Positions 46,401 through 53,989 of a stretch of DNA of 64,000 nt are shown here, piece by piece; within the stretch, counting starts at the first letter, position 1; each line of letters begins with the position of its first letter. Made by a program: the position numbers and the translations under genes. Location of the stretch: contig OZ231128.1 of NCBI GenBank assembly GCA_965153355.1, positions 32,984,001 to 33,048,000 on the forward strand, read 5' to 3'. The notes beneath the pieces were generated by a model. It had not been told where the DNA came from, made no database searches, and saw only the letters and a list, made by a program, of their open reading frames with translations. Origin of the DNA: Flaccisagitta enflata. Taxonomy: Eukaryota > Chaetognatha > Sagittoidea > Aphragmophora.

Positions 46401-46987
46401 GTTGACGACATTGTCGTTTGATTTTGTGTTGATGGAAAAGTTGACAAAATTCCAGTCGATGGAATTGATGATGGAATTCCAGCTAATGGAATTGATGATG
46501 TTATTCCAGCTGATGGAATTGATGATGTCATTCCAGCTGATGGAATGGATGTCGCTATTCCAGTTGATGGAATTGATGATGATTGAACTGTTTCTGATGG
46601 AATCGTTGATGGATTTGTCGTCTGAGATGCTGAAGCTGATGACATTGCTGATTGGAAAACATCCGTAGACGCCAAGTCCATGTTTACATTTTCTTCCGTC
46701 ATTGCTGATGGTTGTTGTCCAATGCTTAAATTCACGCCAGATTGACCTTGATGGTTTGGCGCATTTGAGTGTCTCGGCGATCGCCGAGGCTGCGGAAACA
46801 TACTAATCATCGTTTCTGCGACGTGCAACGCGCCGGATCGTCTTCTTGCGCGCGCATTTGTCTCGCCCGGTAGAAGCGGCATCATCACGCCAATTGATGG
46901 CGCCATGAAATTCGTCGCTGTGTTGACGTCCTCGCTAGAGTTCGGCGGATCATTTTGACCGCCCCCCCCGGCGCTTTCGTCGCTCAT
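40478..46987 (-). CDS. Gag-like giant polyprotein (ORF3)
   Basis: 2169 residues from ATG at 46987. Layout: an N-terminal Ser/Thr/Pro-rich region with degenerate ~11-residue repeats of the SIPSTGI type (about residues 130-185); a long coiled coil at ~705-1000 with many Glu/Lys/Gln/Leu; a Pro/Ser/Gln-rich linker (~1180-1560); an Asp/Gly run near 1675; a helical Gag/capsid-like domain at ~1775-1935 (FKRQINTFIEV ... FILEQWPNAKDRALHLSGF ... MYFESFVAIYEEFGTS), resembling retrotransposon Gag; an Arg-Gly-Ser-rich nucleic-acid-binding tail (~1945-2090); and a C-terminal cysteine cluster (CVGC at ~2107, CPFC at ~2129, then H and C). Usual Gag proteins are 300-700 residues, so this is exceptionally long. 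It stops at a TGA that is in frame with Pol. I infer Gag from the domain and its position; the N-terminal 1700 residues have no family I recognise. Confidence 0.85.
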   Translation of the reverse strand: MSDESAGGGGQNDPPNSSEDVNTATNFMAPSIGVMMPLLPGETNARARRRSGALHVAETMISMFPQPRRSPRHSNAPNHQGQSGVNLSIGQQPSAMTEENVNMDLASTDVFQSAMSSASASQTTNPSTIPSETVQSSSIPSTGIATSIPSAGMTSSIPSAGITSSIPLAGIPSSIPSTGILSTFPSTQNQTTMSSTGHQSAIQSTELSTSLSSHHQNVNPSNRSNENTHWSELTPSIPFSTTTTPMSGIPLAIPSSSSNHESAPISQNVMDLTKAHVNPSSSAAEFNMPSSSTVSMITTLGTQRNELVSSCQRKLASNQTLINTSNRNNEIQSSPLSSEDEMETSTSASITRNRCIDGGEVREGLNKLHIDEESNDSPLEDENVTAVKNLLDSEKRNDAYDPERPGMSSEDGRVSVTTHPVPITNTRRSMLEDRLSVIYPEIGVPPGTQNDDSTMTGQLIAYYEENKRDIKRYQIPSFPNPIDALVETFTTHREHYSDVIQRPTIKKNREYLKKVLVEPELLPGMESRALKAILRGLLPGGGFDPESADGYAKGHRHPDPFDLFPGIEPMETSKIPTTRYHLNRIFEKFLVNGDVPTMHPAALSNLDGNLSAIIAQSVVDVHKPNCHVCGQRLTSHLTKCEIKGCIRIKSSDGSVMSMEEAQKIWKVNTLLSIIDQTILCDIIDKADMTQTLLSGPQPCVGVDDRIAKLQDELSALNAACNKESGEKKELEKQLTEVSERVKRRNTERINLKNERDEATRKAEASAAEVETYKKQVEDLREKLFTAQEKLANVAVDSNDAKTSSMSLTEQKATLTEQKKQLEESLTAHKATIERQRKILKTYETNNTDLKNLTSELTKAKEKIENYDKEKKAMIESYNAFESTNKVREMELQNVRAEYQKYQLDALKMQQKFQREKDSQDAVIAQKDFEIAALKARTPETVNDNLELMKQVNMKKTEEINDLKARNGVLNDQCITLDNEIKQQNETIANLQQMVEDDRKLKEDLAQSGNNSDQKLKNLFEEPINDEILVKMQADYNLTENDRAWLKNMMAEANALKKRGAKFDKLREAVIDGMELMKKYVEKTNSSERFNGQFFEVYNHLHKILVSTAECDKDKTITTANGKILKELENDVVYDDANPFFIINSKSGSKDEKMATVAAPQYATPAYSPAPISSPSAPTSLQMRSPQFPSPHRMATPVISMPTADANIDVGHIGAVGANMNSDASGTSEDERSKSPTKKKSKAELQNEASAVVMSRDGTPRPAPGNLIFNPSTPPPPFPMASRALTHMRSPSPSPSSSASSSMIRIQSPGMPYYSPTSKDKLSSTSSNSGSGSSKPQQYMTFLRPGQEMSQIPPGGEPPIPAEPLTAMGQPVNLTTTPSPAATMPTVVHPHLQMSSQTHGHHQQKALQLPSQNTSFNQVPFQSVAPQQAKVASYPQQSTSAPQSSVHQQPSSSQSANQNQQNRQQNQPHREQWPPLPPPTNDIKQLINLSVPVLISRKRDYERLPGDKYQQEAMLIEGILQKKQRPSRGRCNPYDPHLRGPPRDDDDRGGSHGQRRFPNHSPATAKRKEERRQTFAQRGGYRGGRQHENEWYDHDSTDEEMYGMWKDPDEVTIAELAEQFGDLKASKATSFAQNEWSEGNSKMINIEQGKEADLQSGNQYDDYFRFPTSSGYGGGGGGGGDDDDYDDDYDDRRHNRRPRRNLGNTDDTYPPGTTPPNINTPAGEVPTIFVFPSMDEVKPPYALKHAMDGNVCGGTSEHDDYKLIKGVTKEINLDKCPAHMDEFLYFKRQINTFIEVTRAAISKKVTIYTMVAVLMLRTAKYHHIIKRLASRQGYYTSFRHFIRVFILEQWPNAKDRALHLSGFCKQRSQSIEMYFESFVAIYEEFGTSLDDHIIKFIDGLNNAQLRERVRCNDYQQKTLLTVREYAIRTWQNMEAEMACRNKSYFNKSTGNRTGNGFSRQQRGYSRGRGRGRGNSNFRGRGRGSSTQSIASIRAAPTGSRGRGRSKSVGRQGGRGAGRGAGNGRRTSSAPRRSASRGNAQGRGRQQSRSRSEGRERSSSASRYRGGARSASAGNRRSGTPHAKIAALDNGGKREEAIKKARQLGLKGCVGCMASSHRYSQWFRDCLSDCPFCGKTFSNNDNRHLAMLCRSIPKEKSEILRKIWAARDNRD

Positions 46988-47595
46988 TCTCGCAGGTTAT
47001 TGATCAAAAATGTTCAATATATTCCTTCCGAAATGTTCGATAATGTTCCGAATTGTTATTTAAGAGTTCAAGCCAAGGGCTTGCAAAAGAAGCTTTTCTT
47101 CTTATCAATTTTTTTTTCCTGAAACCTGTTTTGATATAAAAGAACATGTAACATGAATTTGAGTTGAGAGAAAATATGAAAATGTTTAAGTGATCAATAA
47201 TGCGAAGTGGCAATTTTATGGCAATTCTTAGAACACTGGCAATAGAATATGACGTCAAATACTAGACCTCATCATAGTATCTTACACGGGCGAGAAAAAT
47301 TATGCAATGGTTTGCCTTTGGCAATTCAGTATTCAATGCGAGAGTAACATGATATTTTTAAGCATGATTTAAAGCAATGCGGGTTTTACTTGGCCTTGCA
47401 GAATTTTCAAACATGTAAAAGTCGAACGTTTCATATGCGTTTTCAATTCCATCTCGCATAAACCAGTTCACGTAATTTGATTGTTTTTCTAACATCAACC
47501 TCGTACAATATCAAAGCAACGGTATTTTGTTTTTCCAAAACATTTGCAATTCGGACAATTTCCATGGATTGTCCGTATTTGTTTAGATTGTCTCT
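46988..47595 (-). promoter_or_regulatory. 608-bp gap between ORF2 and ORF3
   Basis: No long frame here. On the - strand it begins with an inverted repeat GGACAAT-...-ATTGTCC right after the ORF2 stop. Nearer ORF3 it has a pyrimidine-rich stretch ending AAAACAG|GTTTCAG near 47130, a plausible 3' splice site. A spliced subgenomic RNA or an internal promoter could let ORF3 be translated; I cannot tell which. Confidence 0.4.
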
Positions 47596-50500
47596 TTAGC
47601 CACTTTTGTCGTCGTCCAATTGCGTGACATTCGCTTGGAAAGACCCTTGTCGCGCCGCGTTGATTCGCCTTCTATTTTCGGCTTCCTGCTCCAAGAGCTC
47701 GCCGAAGGAAGGACCAAAATACCATTCCGCGGGCTGGTATCTTTCTCTCGCGCGTGTTGCGATGCGTTCCGCGCGGAAGTGATAATGCTGCTCTTCCGCA
47801 CGCGCGGCCTCCAAAACCTCCTCCTTGATCTCGTCGTAGGTTTTGGGGACCAACTTTTTCCATTCCAAATCAGAGCTGGCTTGTAATTCTTTTCTCCTAT
47901 TTTTCAGTCCCATCGGACCGAGACGATTTACCGCTTCCGTTATCGTCTCGCCAGCTTGACGGATTTCGCCGGATATCATCGCCCTTCCTGCCACCTCCGA
48001 CTGATTCGACTCCATCAGCAACTCGTTTTGCTCGAAGATGTGCAAGGGGATTCCGACAATTTCCGCTTTCATTTCCATCGAAGGGGTTCTTGGCCATTTG
48101 CCTTTCAACACCTTCCATCTGTCCACAGGTGAACGAAGATTGAGCTCCCATTTCAGCTTTTTAACCTTGTTGACGAGGCAGGCTACTTCTTTGTTCTTTT
48201 TCTCCAATTTACCCGCCATTACTGCCATTTCTGCCAATAACTCTTCCTGGCTTTTCGTCAACGCCTTTGGTTGCACCACTTCCAATGATTCTGTCGATAG
48301 TGGCGTCGCTGAGGGACCTTCATCTGCCGGGGCTTGGTTTTCCTCCGCCGATGAAGTGTTTGATGCTGCAGATTCGCCTGGTTGTTGCTCAGCAACTTGA
48401 TCGACTTCCTCTTCATTCACCTCCTCTTCTCGCCTTTCCTCTCCCTCTTCATCCCCTTCAACCTCCTCCAGGCGGACGTTTGGGATGAAATTCTCGTCGT
48501 TGTCACCGCTGGTGATATCGTCGTCGATGGTGATGGCGCCCACGATGTTGACGTTGCTGTCCTTCTTCTTGTTTTTCTCGAATGGAGATGGCGAACGTTT
48601 TCTTTTCGTCGCCGAAAGCTCAACAACGGTTTTGCCATCAATCTGAGTGAACGCCGCTGAGATTTCTTGCCCTACAATTGCGTCTTGATTGCCTTGGCAG
48701 CGCAGGTAATGGATGAATTCGACAGGCGATAGCCCGGGTGACGGATTTCTTGGTCTTATGATTGTTTTGCCTGGTGACCATAACGCTTTGACGAGGGCCA
48801 CTTTGTCCGTCCCTTCGATTCTTTTGTGCAATTTCATGATTGAGCCTGATTTCTCACCCGATAAGATTTGCCTTTCTAGCTCTTCCATTTCTCTCTCGTC
48901 ATGCAACCAGCCACCATTCTTCACCATGTCTTGATGCTGCATGCTGTCATACGAGATCATGCCTACTTTGCCCTGACCTTGTTCTCTCGAGAGAATGATG
49001 ACCGTTTGAGACCTGGATACAATCTCAATACTCTCGCCCTTGTTCAAATATTCACTTTGGATTGTATCCCCAAATTGCAAATCGTCATCGGGCGGTCCTT
49101 GCTCCATTCTGTCGGCTATCTCGGGTATCAGACCGTCATGAGCTGATGTGTAAGCCTGGCACACTTTGTGACAATCCAGAGGTCTAGCATCAATGATGCG
49201 CGGAGGTGCGTCGGTTTCATCATCGTCGGCTCCGAGGACTTTGATCACCGGTACTTCACTTTCATCTTCCGAATCGACAATCACCTCTTGTCCTTTAGAT
49301 GCCTCGTGCTCCATTTCATCATCACTGCCGGCGTTAACTGCACACATGGTGACTGCATGAGATGCGTTTGATTTGATGTCACCTTTGATTTTCATCAATT
49401 TCGCGCACCTTCGCGCATAGTGAAGCATTCTGCATATCGCAGAAATCTTCTTTGCATTGATGTCTTGCATTTCTGCTTCACTTCGCAACTTGGGTTTTTC
49501 TCCATATTTTTGAACGATCCAATCTTCGCAATGCCAGATCAAAAAATGATATCCAAGGGCCTCCTGGATTGTCATCTGTGCTTCTGGGACAAATATGCCC
49601 TCATTGGAGGTGGACTCGTAGCCTTGACGAAAGAATTGGCCCTGGAAGCTGAGCACCATTTCCTTTACATTCTCCTCCAGCACGCTTTCGAAGAGACGGT
49701 TGAGTAGCATCTTGTCAACTACTTTGAAAACCATATCTCCTCCTTTAGGCTCAATGGCTATCATTTCTTTGATTTGCTCATCTTTCTTCTGTCGCTCAGA
49801 CATGATCAATGTGTCTGAGGTTGCCCCTTGGCTGTTTGTCGCCGGTGCTTCTGACGGAAGAGTTGGTGGAGCTTTTGAATGACCTTCTGCTCCTTCAGGG
49901 CTTGCTTCTGCAATTGGCTCCTCTGACTGGGCTGCAATTGTGTTTGTGCCATCAGAGGCTGCTCTAAGCGATTTTTTGTACTCTTTTTTCCTCTTCACTC
50001 TGAGCTTTCTTTTCTGATTTTTGCTCAGCTTCTGTTGCATCTCTTCTTCCAACACAATCGACTTGTTGTCAATCAGATCATTCTCGGTCTCTGATTCAGA
50101 GCTGGGATAAGCAAGACCAGGTGGATGGTTAATCCAATCGTCGTCGGACTCAACCTCCTCCAACATAGCCAACTGCTCCTTCTCTTCTTCCTCTTCATTT
50201 TCTGAAGGACCTTCCATTTCCACCATTTCTACCGCACAGATTGACGGCCCACTTCCATCTTTCTTCTTGTCTTGGTCGTCATCCTTCTTCTCCTTCTTGC
50301 CATCTTTGTCGGCCCCATCCCAGATTTCCTTCGCCGTTTTCGGGGCCTGGCAGACCTTTTGATGATGACCTGTTTCACCGCACCGCCAACACTTGATCGT
50401 GGGGCAATCATTTATGTGGTGACCTTTGATCCCACAATGCCAGCACGTCAATTCCCTCGGGCCTCTGAACGTCTTTCCCATATTTGACGGGGAACTGGAC

Positions 50501-53139
50501 GCCCCTGGACGGCCCCTGCCCGGTGTTGGCTGTCTTGAATGGGTGTGGAGAGACATCGCCTTCGGTGAACTGCCACTCGCGCCTCTGGGTGATGCTTTTG
50601 ATGGCGGTGAACTTTGCGGTTTGGATTTTTCATCTTCTTCACTGCTATCTTCGCTGTCTGAATTCTTGACTCCAAAGAAGGCGTTCATTTCCCTTTCGAT
50701 CTCTTTTCTTTGATTTACTCTTCTTTCGGCTTCTATCAGACGTGGAATTTCTTCGGGCGGGAAATATTGCAATTCCAATGAGCCGTCGGGATTTGTCCAT
50801 TGGACCATCATTCCCGCCTTACCCGTCTTTTCTTGGTCTTCTCCTCCCCTCTTCTTCATTTCCTCCAACTCTTCTTTTGTTGTCAGCATTTCTCCTTCTT
50901 TGGCCTTCTTGCTCTTTTGCTTTTTTCCTTCCTTTCCTTTCTTATTTTTCTTCTTCTCTTCCTTTTCCTCCTCCGTCTCCAAATCTGCATCCTCCCACTC
51001 CTTTCTAACCCCCTCGTAATCAATTGGGATTTTGAGCAGATTGATGTTGCTCCACATCATGAAGTCGTTGTTCATCTTTTGCACCCATGGATCGTTGATG
51101 AACGCTCTTCTTTCTGTCTGACTAAGCGGTTTGTATGAATCATGAGGGCCCAATCTTGGTCCTCCACTTTCCGCGATTGCTAAGTTCAGGGCCTCTTGCC
51201 TCCTCTCGTCGGACAGTGGCACTATTGGTGGCAAAGGTCCTTTGTCTTCCTCCTCTTTCCTTTCGAGGGATTCCAGTTGCGGTACGGGATTGGTCATTTC
51301 TTCCCATAGAGCTTCTGCCATGCCTTTGGTCCATCTTTTGTCCACCGGCTGAGGCTCAGCCCAAACCAGATTCATTTTCTGGGTCATTCCATCCTTGATT
51401 TGCGCCAGCCTCTCTTCTTTTTCTTCAGGCGGCAAACCCGTCGCCAATTTCCTTGACACCAGATCGATGTCACAGGCCATGGAATCTCGATGAATTGTCA
51501 TCTTTTTCTTTTCACCCATGTCATCTTGTGGACCGTCCATCCTGAACATGGCCACCATGGCCGATGCTCTTTCGGGAACCTCTTCCAAAATCTTGAGGGC
51601 TTCTTGCCGGATCAATCTCTCACGGCAAAGCTCGGAAAGAAGCATTGAAATAAATACTTCAAAGGCCAGGTGCACCTCCTCGTTCTGCTCTTGACGCACT
51701 TCTTGGAATCTAACCATTTTTGCATGTGTGTTATCTCTGTTTTTTATGCCCCTTTCTGAAATTTCAAGCCTAATGGCTGTCATTTTGAGCATCAAGGCAA
51801 AACTGTTTCTTTGCCTTTTTAATTCTTCTACTTCCTTCACCAATTCAGGGATGGAATTTGGGGGCTTTTCCCGGTTGAATTTGAAGACGTCGACTCTTCT
51901 GCCCTGAGGAGGAATCTCTCTGTTTAGGTCACACATGGTCATTATGTCAACGATTGACGCATTAACCGGCAAATCCCTTCCTTTTCTTTCCATTTCCAGG
52001 GCTATGCGATCGGCGGCGTCAGACCTTATCGTCTGGATATGGATCCCAAATTCTTTGCCCAGCTCTATCGTCTCTTGGACAGCTTGAAGGGGCTTTGGTG
52101 ACCTGTCGACGCCCTCATCTTCTTCTTTTTGTTCCCTTTGACGTATTTCCAGCGTCGATTGGAACTTTGTAAGCTGCTCAAGAGCGTGCCTTTGATAATT
52201 TCTTTCCTTGTTCATTTCAGAAACGATTCTCGCTGCCTCATTTAAGTCCTCCTCAGCAGTCGGAAGAGCCTCCATGAGGTCGTTGTACATCGTCGGTTGA
52301 GCCTTGGACACCGACTCCATGACTAACGCCTGATTCTCTGTGACGTTGTCCAGGTAACCAACGCATTGGCGAGCCAAATCATCCTGCATTTGATGCGATT
52401 GAATGACGTCCAACATTAAGTTGGACAGACACAGCTCTGCTGCCTTTTCAGGCTCGCCTTCAAAATCTTCACCCAAATTTTTGATTATGTCCTGTTTGAC
52501 CGCTTCCCAGGCTTTATCCATTTCTTCTTTGTCACGCCTTTCCTTCTCTTCCCTTCTCACTTCTTCAGGTATCGGAGGAACAACCGATGAATCCGGCGTC
52601 CCCTCTTCCGTTTCCTCGCCTTCCGCCGATCGACTCTCGTCACCCAATTCGGCGGCGTTGACGGCGTTATCGGCGGATTCCTCGGCGTCGCCGGAAGTGC
52701 CGGCGGATTCGTCGGCGTCGTCATGGGCGTCTTTCAATCTACGCCCTCTCTTTTCGTTGTGCAGCCTCTGCTTAATTCTCCACTTTTTCTTCTCTCTCGT
52801 CTGCACCACGCGATATTTCATCACGCGCTCCAAACTTCTCCATACCCCTGCTGAACGGTCCAACGTCATCATCAGATGCTTCTTTTTCGTCTCGTGCCTG
52901 TTCAGCGCCCTCTTTAATCTCTTATCCAACTCGATGGACATGACAATCTCCCTATTGACAATTCTGAACGGCGACGCGGACTTGCATTTGGGACAGACTC
53001 CCTCGCACCCTTCCGCACATTCTTTGTGCACACTATGAGGGCAATTCAAAAACAACCTCCATTCAGACTCCAACGGGCTGCCAACGACATCACATGCTGC
53101 ACATTCCAAGCTCACGCCTCTAATTCCGTCCCTTTCCAT
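47596..53139 (-). CDS. RING-H2 and CCHC-knuckle protein (ORF2)
   Basis: 1847 residues from the first ATG. Residues 13-52 fit RING-H2: C13-X2-C16-X16-C33-X1-H35-X2-H38-X2-C41-X7-C49-X2-C52, the zinc-binding fold of many E3 ubiquitin ligases. A long charged, mostly helical region follows. Two retroviral-type CCHC knuckles (C-X2-C-X4-H-X4-C) lie at ~899-912 and ~917-930, opening CWHCGIKGHH and CWRCGETGHH. The C-terminal half has very acidic stretches and a helical segment near the end. CCHC knuckles tie it to retroelement nucleocapsids; a RING next to them is not a standard Gag architecture. The frame extends only two codons upstream of the ATG beyond a TTG, and the ATG lies two bases after the ORF1 stop, so I take the ATG. 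Whether the RING has ligase activity is unknown. Confidence 0.85.
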   Translation of the reverse strand: MERDGIRGVSLECAACDVVGSPLESEWRLFLNCPHSVHKECAEGCEGVCPKCKSASPFRIVNREIVMSIELDKRLKRALNRHETKKKHLMMTLDRSAGVWRSLERVMKYRVVQTREKKKWRIKQRLHNEKRGRRLKDAHDDADESAGTSGDAEESADNAVNAAELGDESRSAEGEETEEGTPDSSVVPPIPEEVRREEKERRDKEEMDKAWEAVKQDIIKNLGEDFEGEPEKAAELCLSNLMLDVIQSHQMQDDLARQCVGYLDNVTENQALVMESVSKAQPTMYNDLMEALPTAEEDLNEAARIVSEMNKERNYQRHALEQLTKFQSTLEIRQREQKEEDEGVDRSPKPLQAVQETIELGKEFGIHIQTIRSDAADRIALEMERKGRDLPVNASIVDIMTMCDLNREIPPQGRRVDVFKFNREKPPNSIPELVKEVEELKRQRNSFALMLKMTAIRLEISERGIKNRDNTHAKMVRFQEVRQEQNEEVHLAFEVFISMLLSELCRERLIRQEALKILEEVPERASAMVAMFRMDGPQDDMGEKKKMTIHRDSMACDIDLVSRKLATGLPPEEKEERLAQIKDGMTQKMNLVWAEPQPVDKRWTKGMAEALWEEMTNPVPQLESLERKEEEDKGPLPPIVPLSDERRQEALNLAIAESGGPRLGPHDSYKPLSQTERRAFINDPWVQKMNNDFMMWSNINLLKIPIDYEGVRKEWEDADLETEEEKEEKKKNKKGKEGKKQKSKKAKEGEMLTTKEELEEMKKRGGEDQEKTGKAGMMVQWTNPDGSLELQYFPPEEIPRLIEAERRVNQRKEIEREMNAFFGVKNSDSEDSSEEDEKSKPQSSPPSKASPRGASGSSPKAMSLHTHSRQPTPGRGRPGASSSPSNMGKTFRGPRELTCWHCGIKGHHINDCPTIKCWRCGETGHHQKVCQAPKTAKEIWDGADKDGKKEKKDDDQDKKKDGSGPSICAVEMVEMEGPSENEEEEEKEQLAMLEEVESDDDWINHPPGLAYPSSESETENDLIDNKSIVLEEEMQQKLSKNQKRKLRVKRKKEYKKSLRAASDGTNTIAAQSEEPIAEASPEGAEGHSKAPPTLPSEAPATNSQGATSDTLIMSERQKKDEQIKEMIAIEPKGGDMVFKVVDKMLLNRLFESVLEENVKEMVLSFQGQFFRQGYESTSNEGIFVPEAQMTIQEALGYHFLIWHCEDWIVQKYGEKPKLRSEAEMQDINAKKISAICRMLHYARRCAKLMKIKGDIKSNASHAVTMCAVNAGSDDEMEHEASKGQEVIVDSEDESEVPVIKVLGADDDETDAPPRIIDARPLDCHKVCQAYTSAHDGLIPEIADRMEQGPPDDDLQFGDTIQSEYLNKGESIEIVSRSQTVIILSREQGQGKVGMISYDSMQHQDMVKNGGWLHDEREMEELERQILSGEKSGSIMKLHKRIEGTDKVALVKALWSPGKTIIRPRNPSPGLSPVEFIHYLRCQGNQDAIVGQEISAAFTQIDGKTVVELSATKRKRSPSPFEKNKKKDSNVNIVGAITIDDDITSGDNDENFIPNVRLEEVEGDEEGEERREEEVNEEEVDQVAEQQPGESAASNTSSAEENQAPADEGPSATPLSTESLEVVQPKALTKSQEELLAEMAVMAGKLEKKNKEVACLVNKVKKLKWELNLRSPVDRWKVLKGKWPRTPSMEMKAEIVGIPLHIFEQNELLMESNQSEVAGRAMISGEIRQAGETITEAVNRLGPMGLKNRRKELQASSDLEWKKLVPKTYDEIKEEVLEAARAEEQHYHFRAERIATRARERYQPAEWYFGPSFGELLEQEAENRRRINAARQGSFQANVTQLDDDKSG

Positions 53140-53144
53140 CCTCA
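53139..53144 (-). promoter_or_regulatory. Stop-start junction ORF1/ORF2 (TGA-GG-ATG)
   Basis: The TGA of ORF1 occupies 53144-53142 and the ATG of ORF2 53139-53137, two bases apart. The ORF2 frame is closed by a TGA at 53154-53152, so only about ten bases overlap and no heptameric slippery site is visible. Termination-reinitiation is more likely than frameshifting. Confidence 0.6.
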
Positions 53145-53585
53145 AATATCCTCAAGCCTTTGTCGATATTCAAGCGCCTCGATTTCCGCCCGTTGCCGAA
53201 GAGCGTCGTTAGCGGTGTTTGCCGCTTCTAAAGTTGTTACGCTTTCCCGCCAATTTCGCACTAATTCACGGAGTATTTTAATTCTAGTGTCTAGATTATT
53301 GTTTTGTAATGCTGCTTCACTCGAGATGGCTAATTCGCGAAGATTTTTGTTTAATGCCTTAAGATGACGATTTTCGATTCTTATCAGTTCGATTTTGTCG
53401 CTTAGATTGTTATTTATGCATTGATGGATTGTGTTTCTTAATTGACTTTGAGACAATTGTTTTTTATATTCTAGCAGAAGTTCGTCCTTTGTTTTTTCTA
53501 CCAATTGCTCGGCTTGCCTAGCAATCGATGCAGTGTCCACAGATTCGGCCACTTTGATTATTTGTTCTGTGAGTAAACAAAACAT
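53142..53585 (-). CDS. Small helical protein (ORF1)
   Basis: 147 residues from ATG at 53585. Almost entirely predicted-helix composition (Leu, Glu, Ala, Arg, Gln, Lys) with heptad-like Leu/Ile spacing, including LVEKTKDELLLEYKKQL and LRELAISSEAALQ. No signal peptide, membrane segment or cysteine motif. No family recognised. It is the first frame after the hairpin-array leader and overlaps the ORF2 region by its stop codon context, so it is probably translated from the same RNA as ORF2. It could be an oligomerisation or RNA-binding factor, by position and composition only. Confidence 0.7.
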   Translation of the reverse strand: MFCLLTEQIIKVAESVDTASIARQAEQLVEKTKDELLLEYKKQLSQSQLRNTIHQCINNNLSDKIELIRIENRHLKALNKNLRELAISSEAALQNNNLDTRIKILRELVRNWRESVTTLEAANTANDALRQRAEIEALEYRQRLEDI

Positions 53586-53989
53586 AGTGCATAAAACAAC
53601 AACAAAACAGCCAAATTATACATCTCGACTCAAAGCAAAACATTTTGGCTCAACTCGATGTAGCGGAAGTTTCATTTGTTTTTGTTATGATCATGTTATT
53701 AAATGCATTTCCTTTCTCATATCCGGTTTCCTTATTTTCATGTATATTTCGGGTGCGTTCATGTTGGTCGTGTCAATACGATATAGCAGGGTGTGTTCAA
53801 CTCAATTAATATCATATCATGAATGCAAAAGGTGACTTTTATGAGGGTGATTTCATGTAATTCTGATTTCCGTGATGCCATGTATTATCTTAACATTTTT
53901 CTAAAAAAAAATCTTTGTCAATCATGATCTATTCTTCAAGTTTTTGCTCATATCAAAAAAAATTTGCGCATTCTGCCGAAGCTAACAAA
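53586..53989 (-). other. Leader between hairpin array and ORF1
   Basis: AT-rich, no hairpin units of the array and no long - strand frame. Short + strand frames here are not convincing. Confidence 0.5.
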
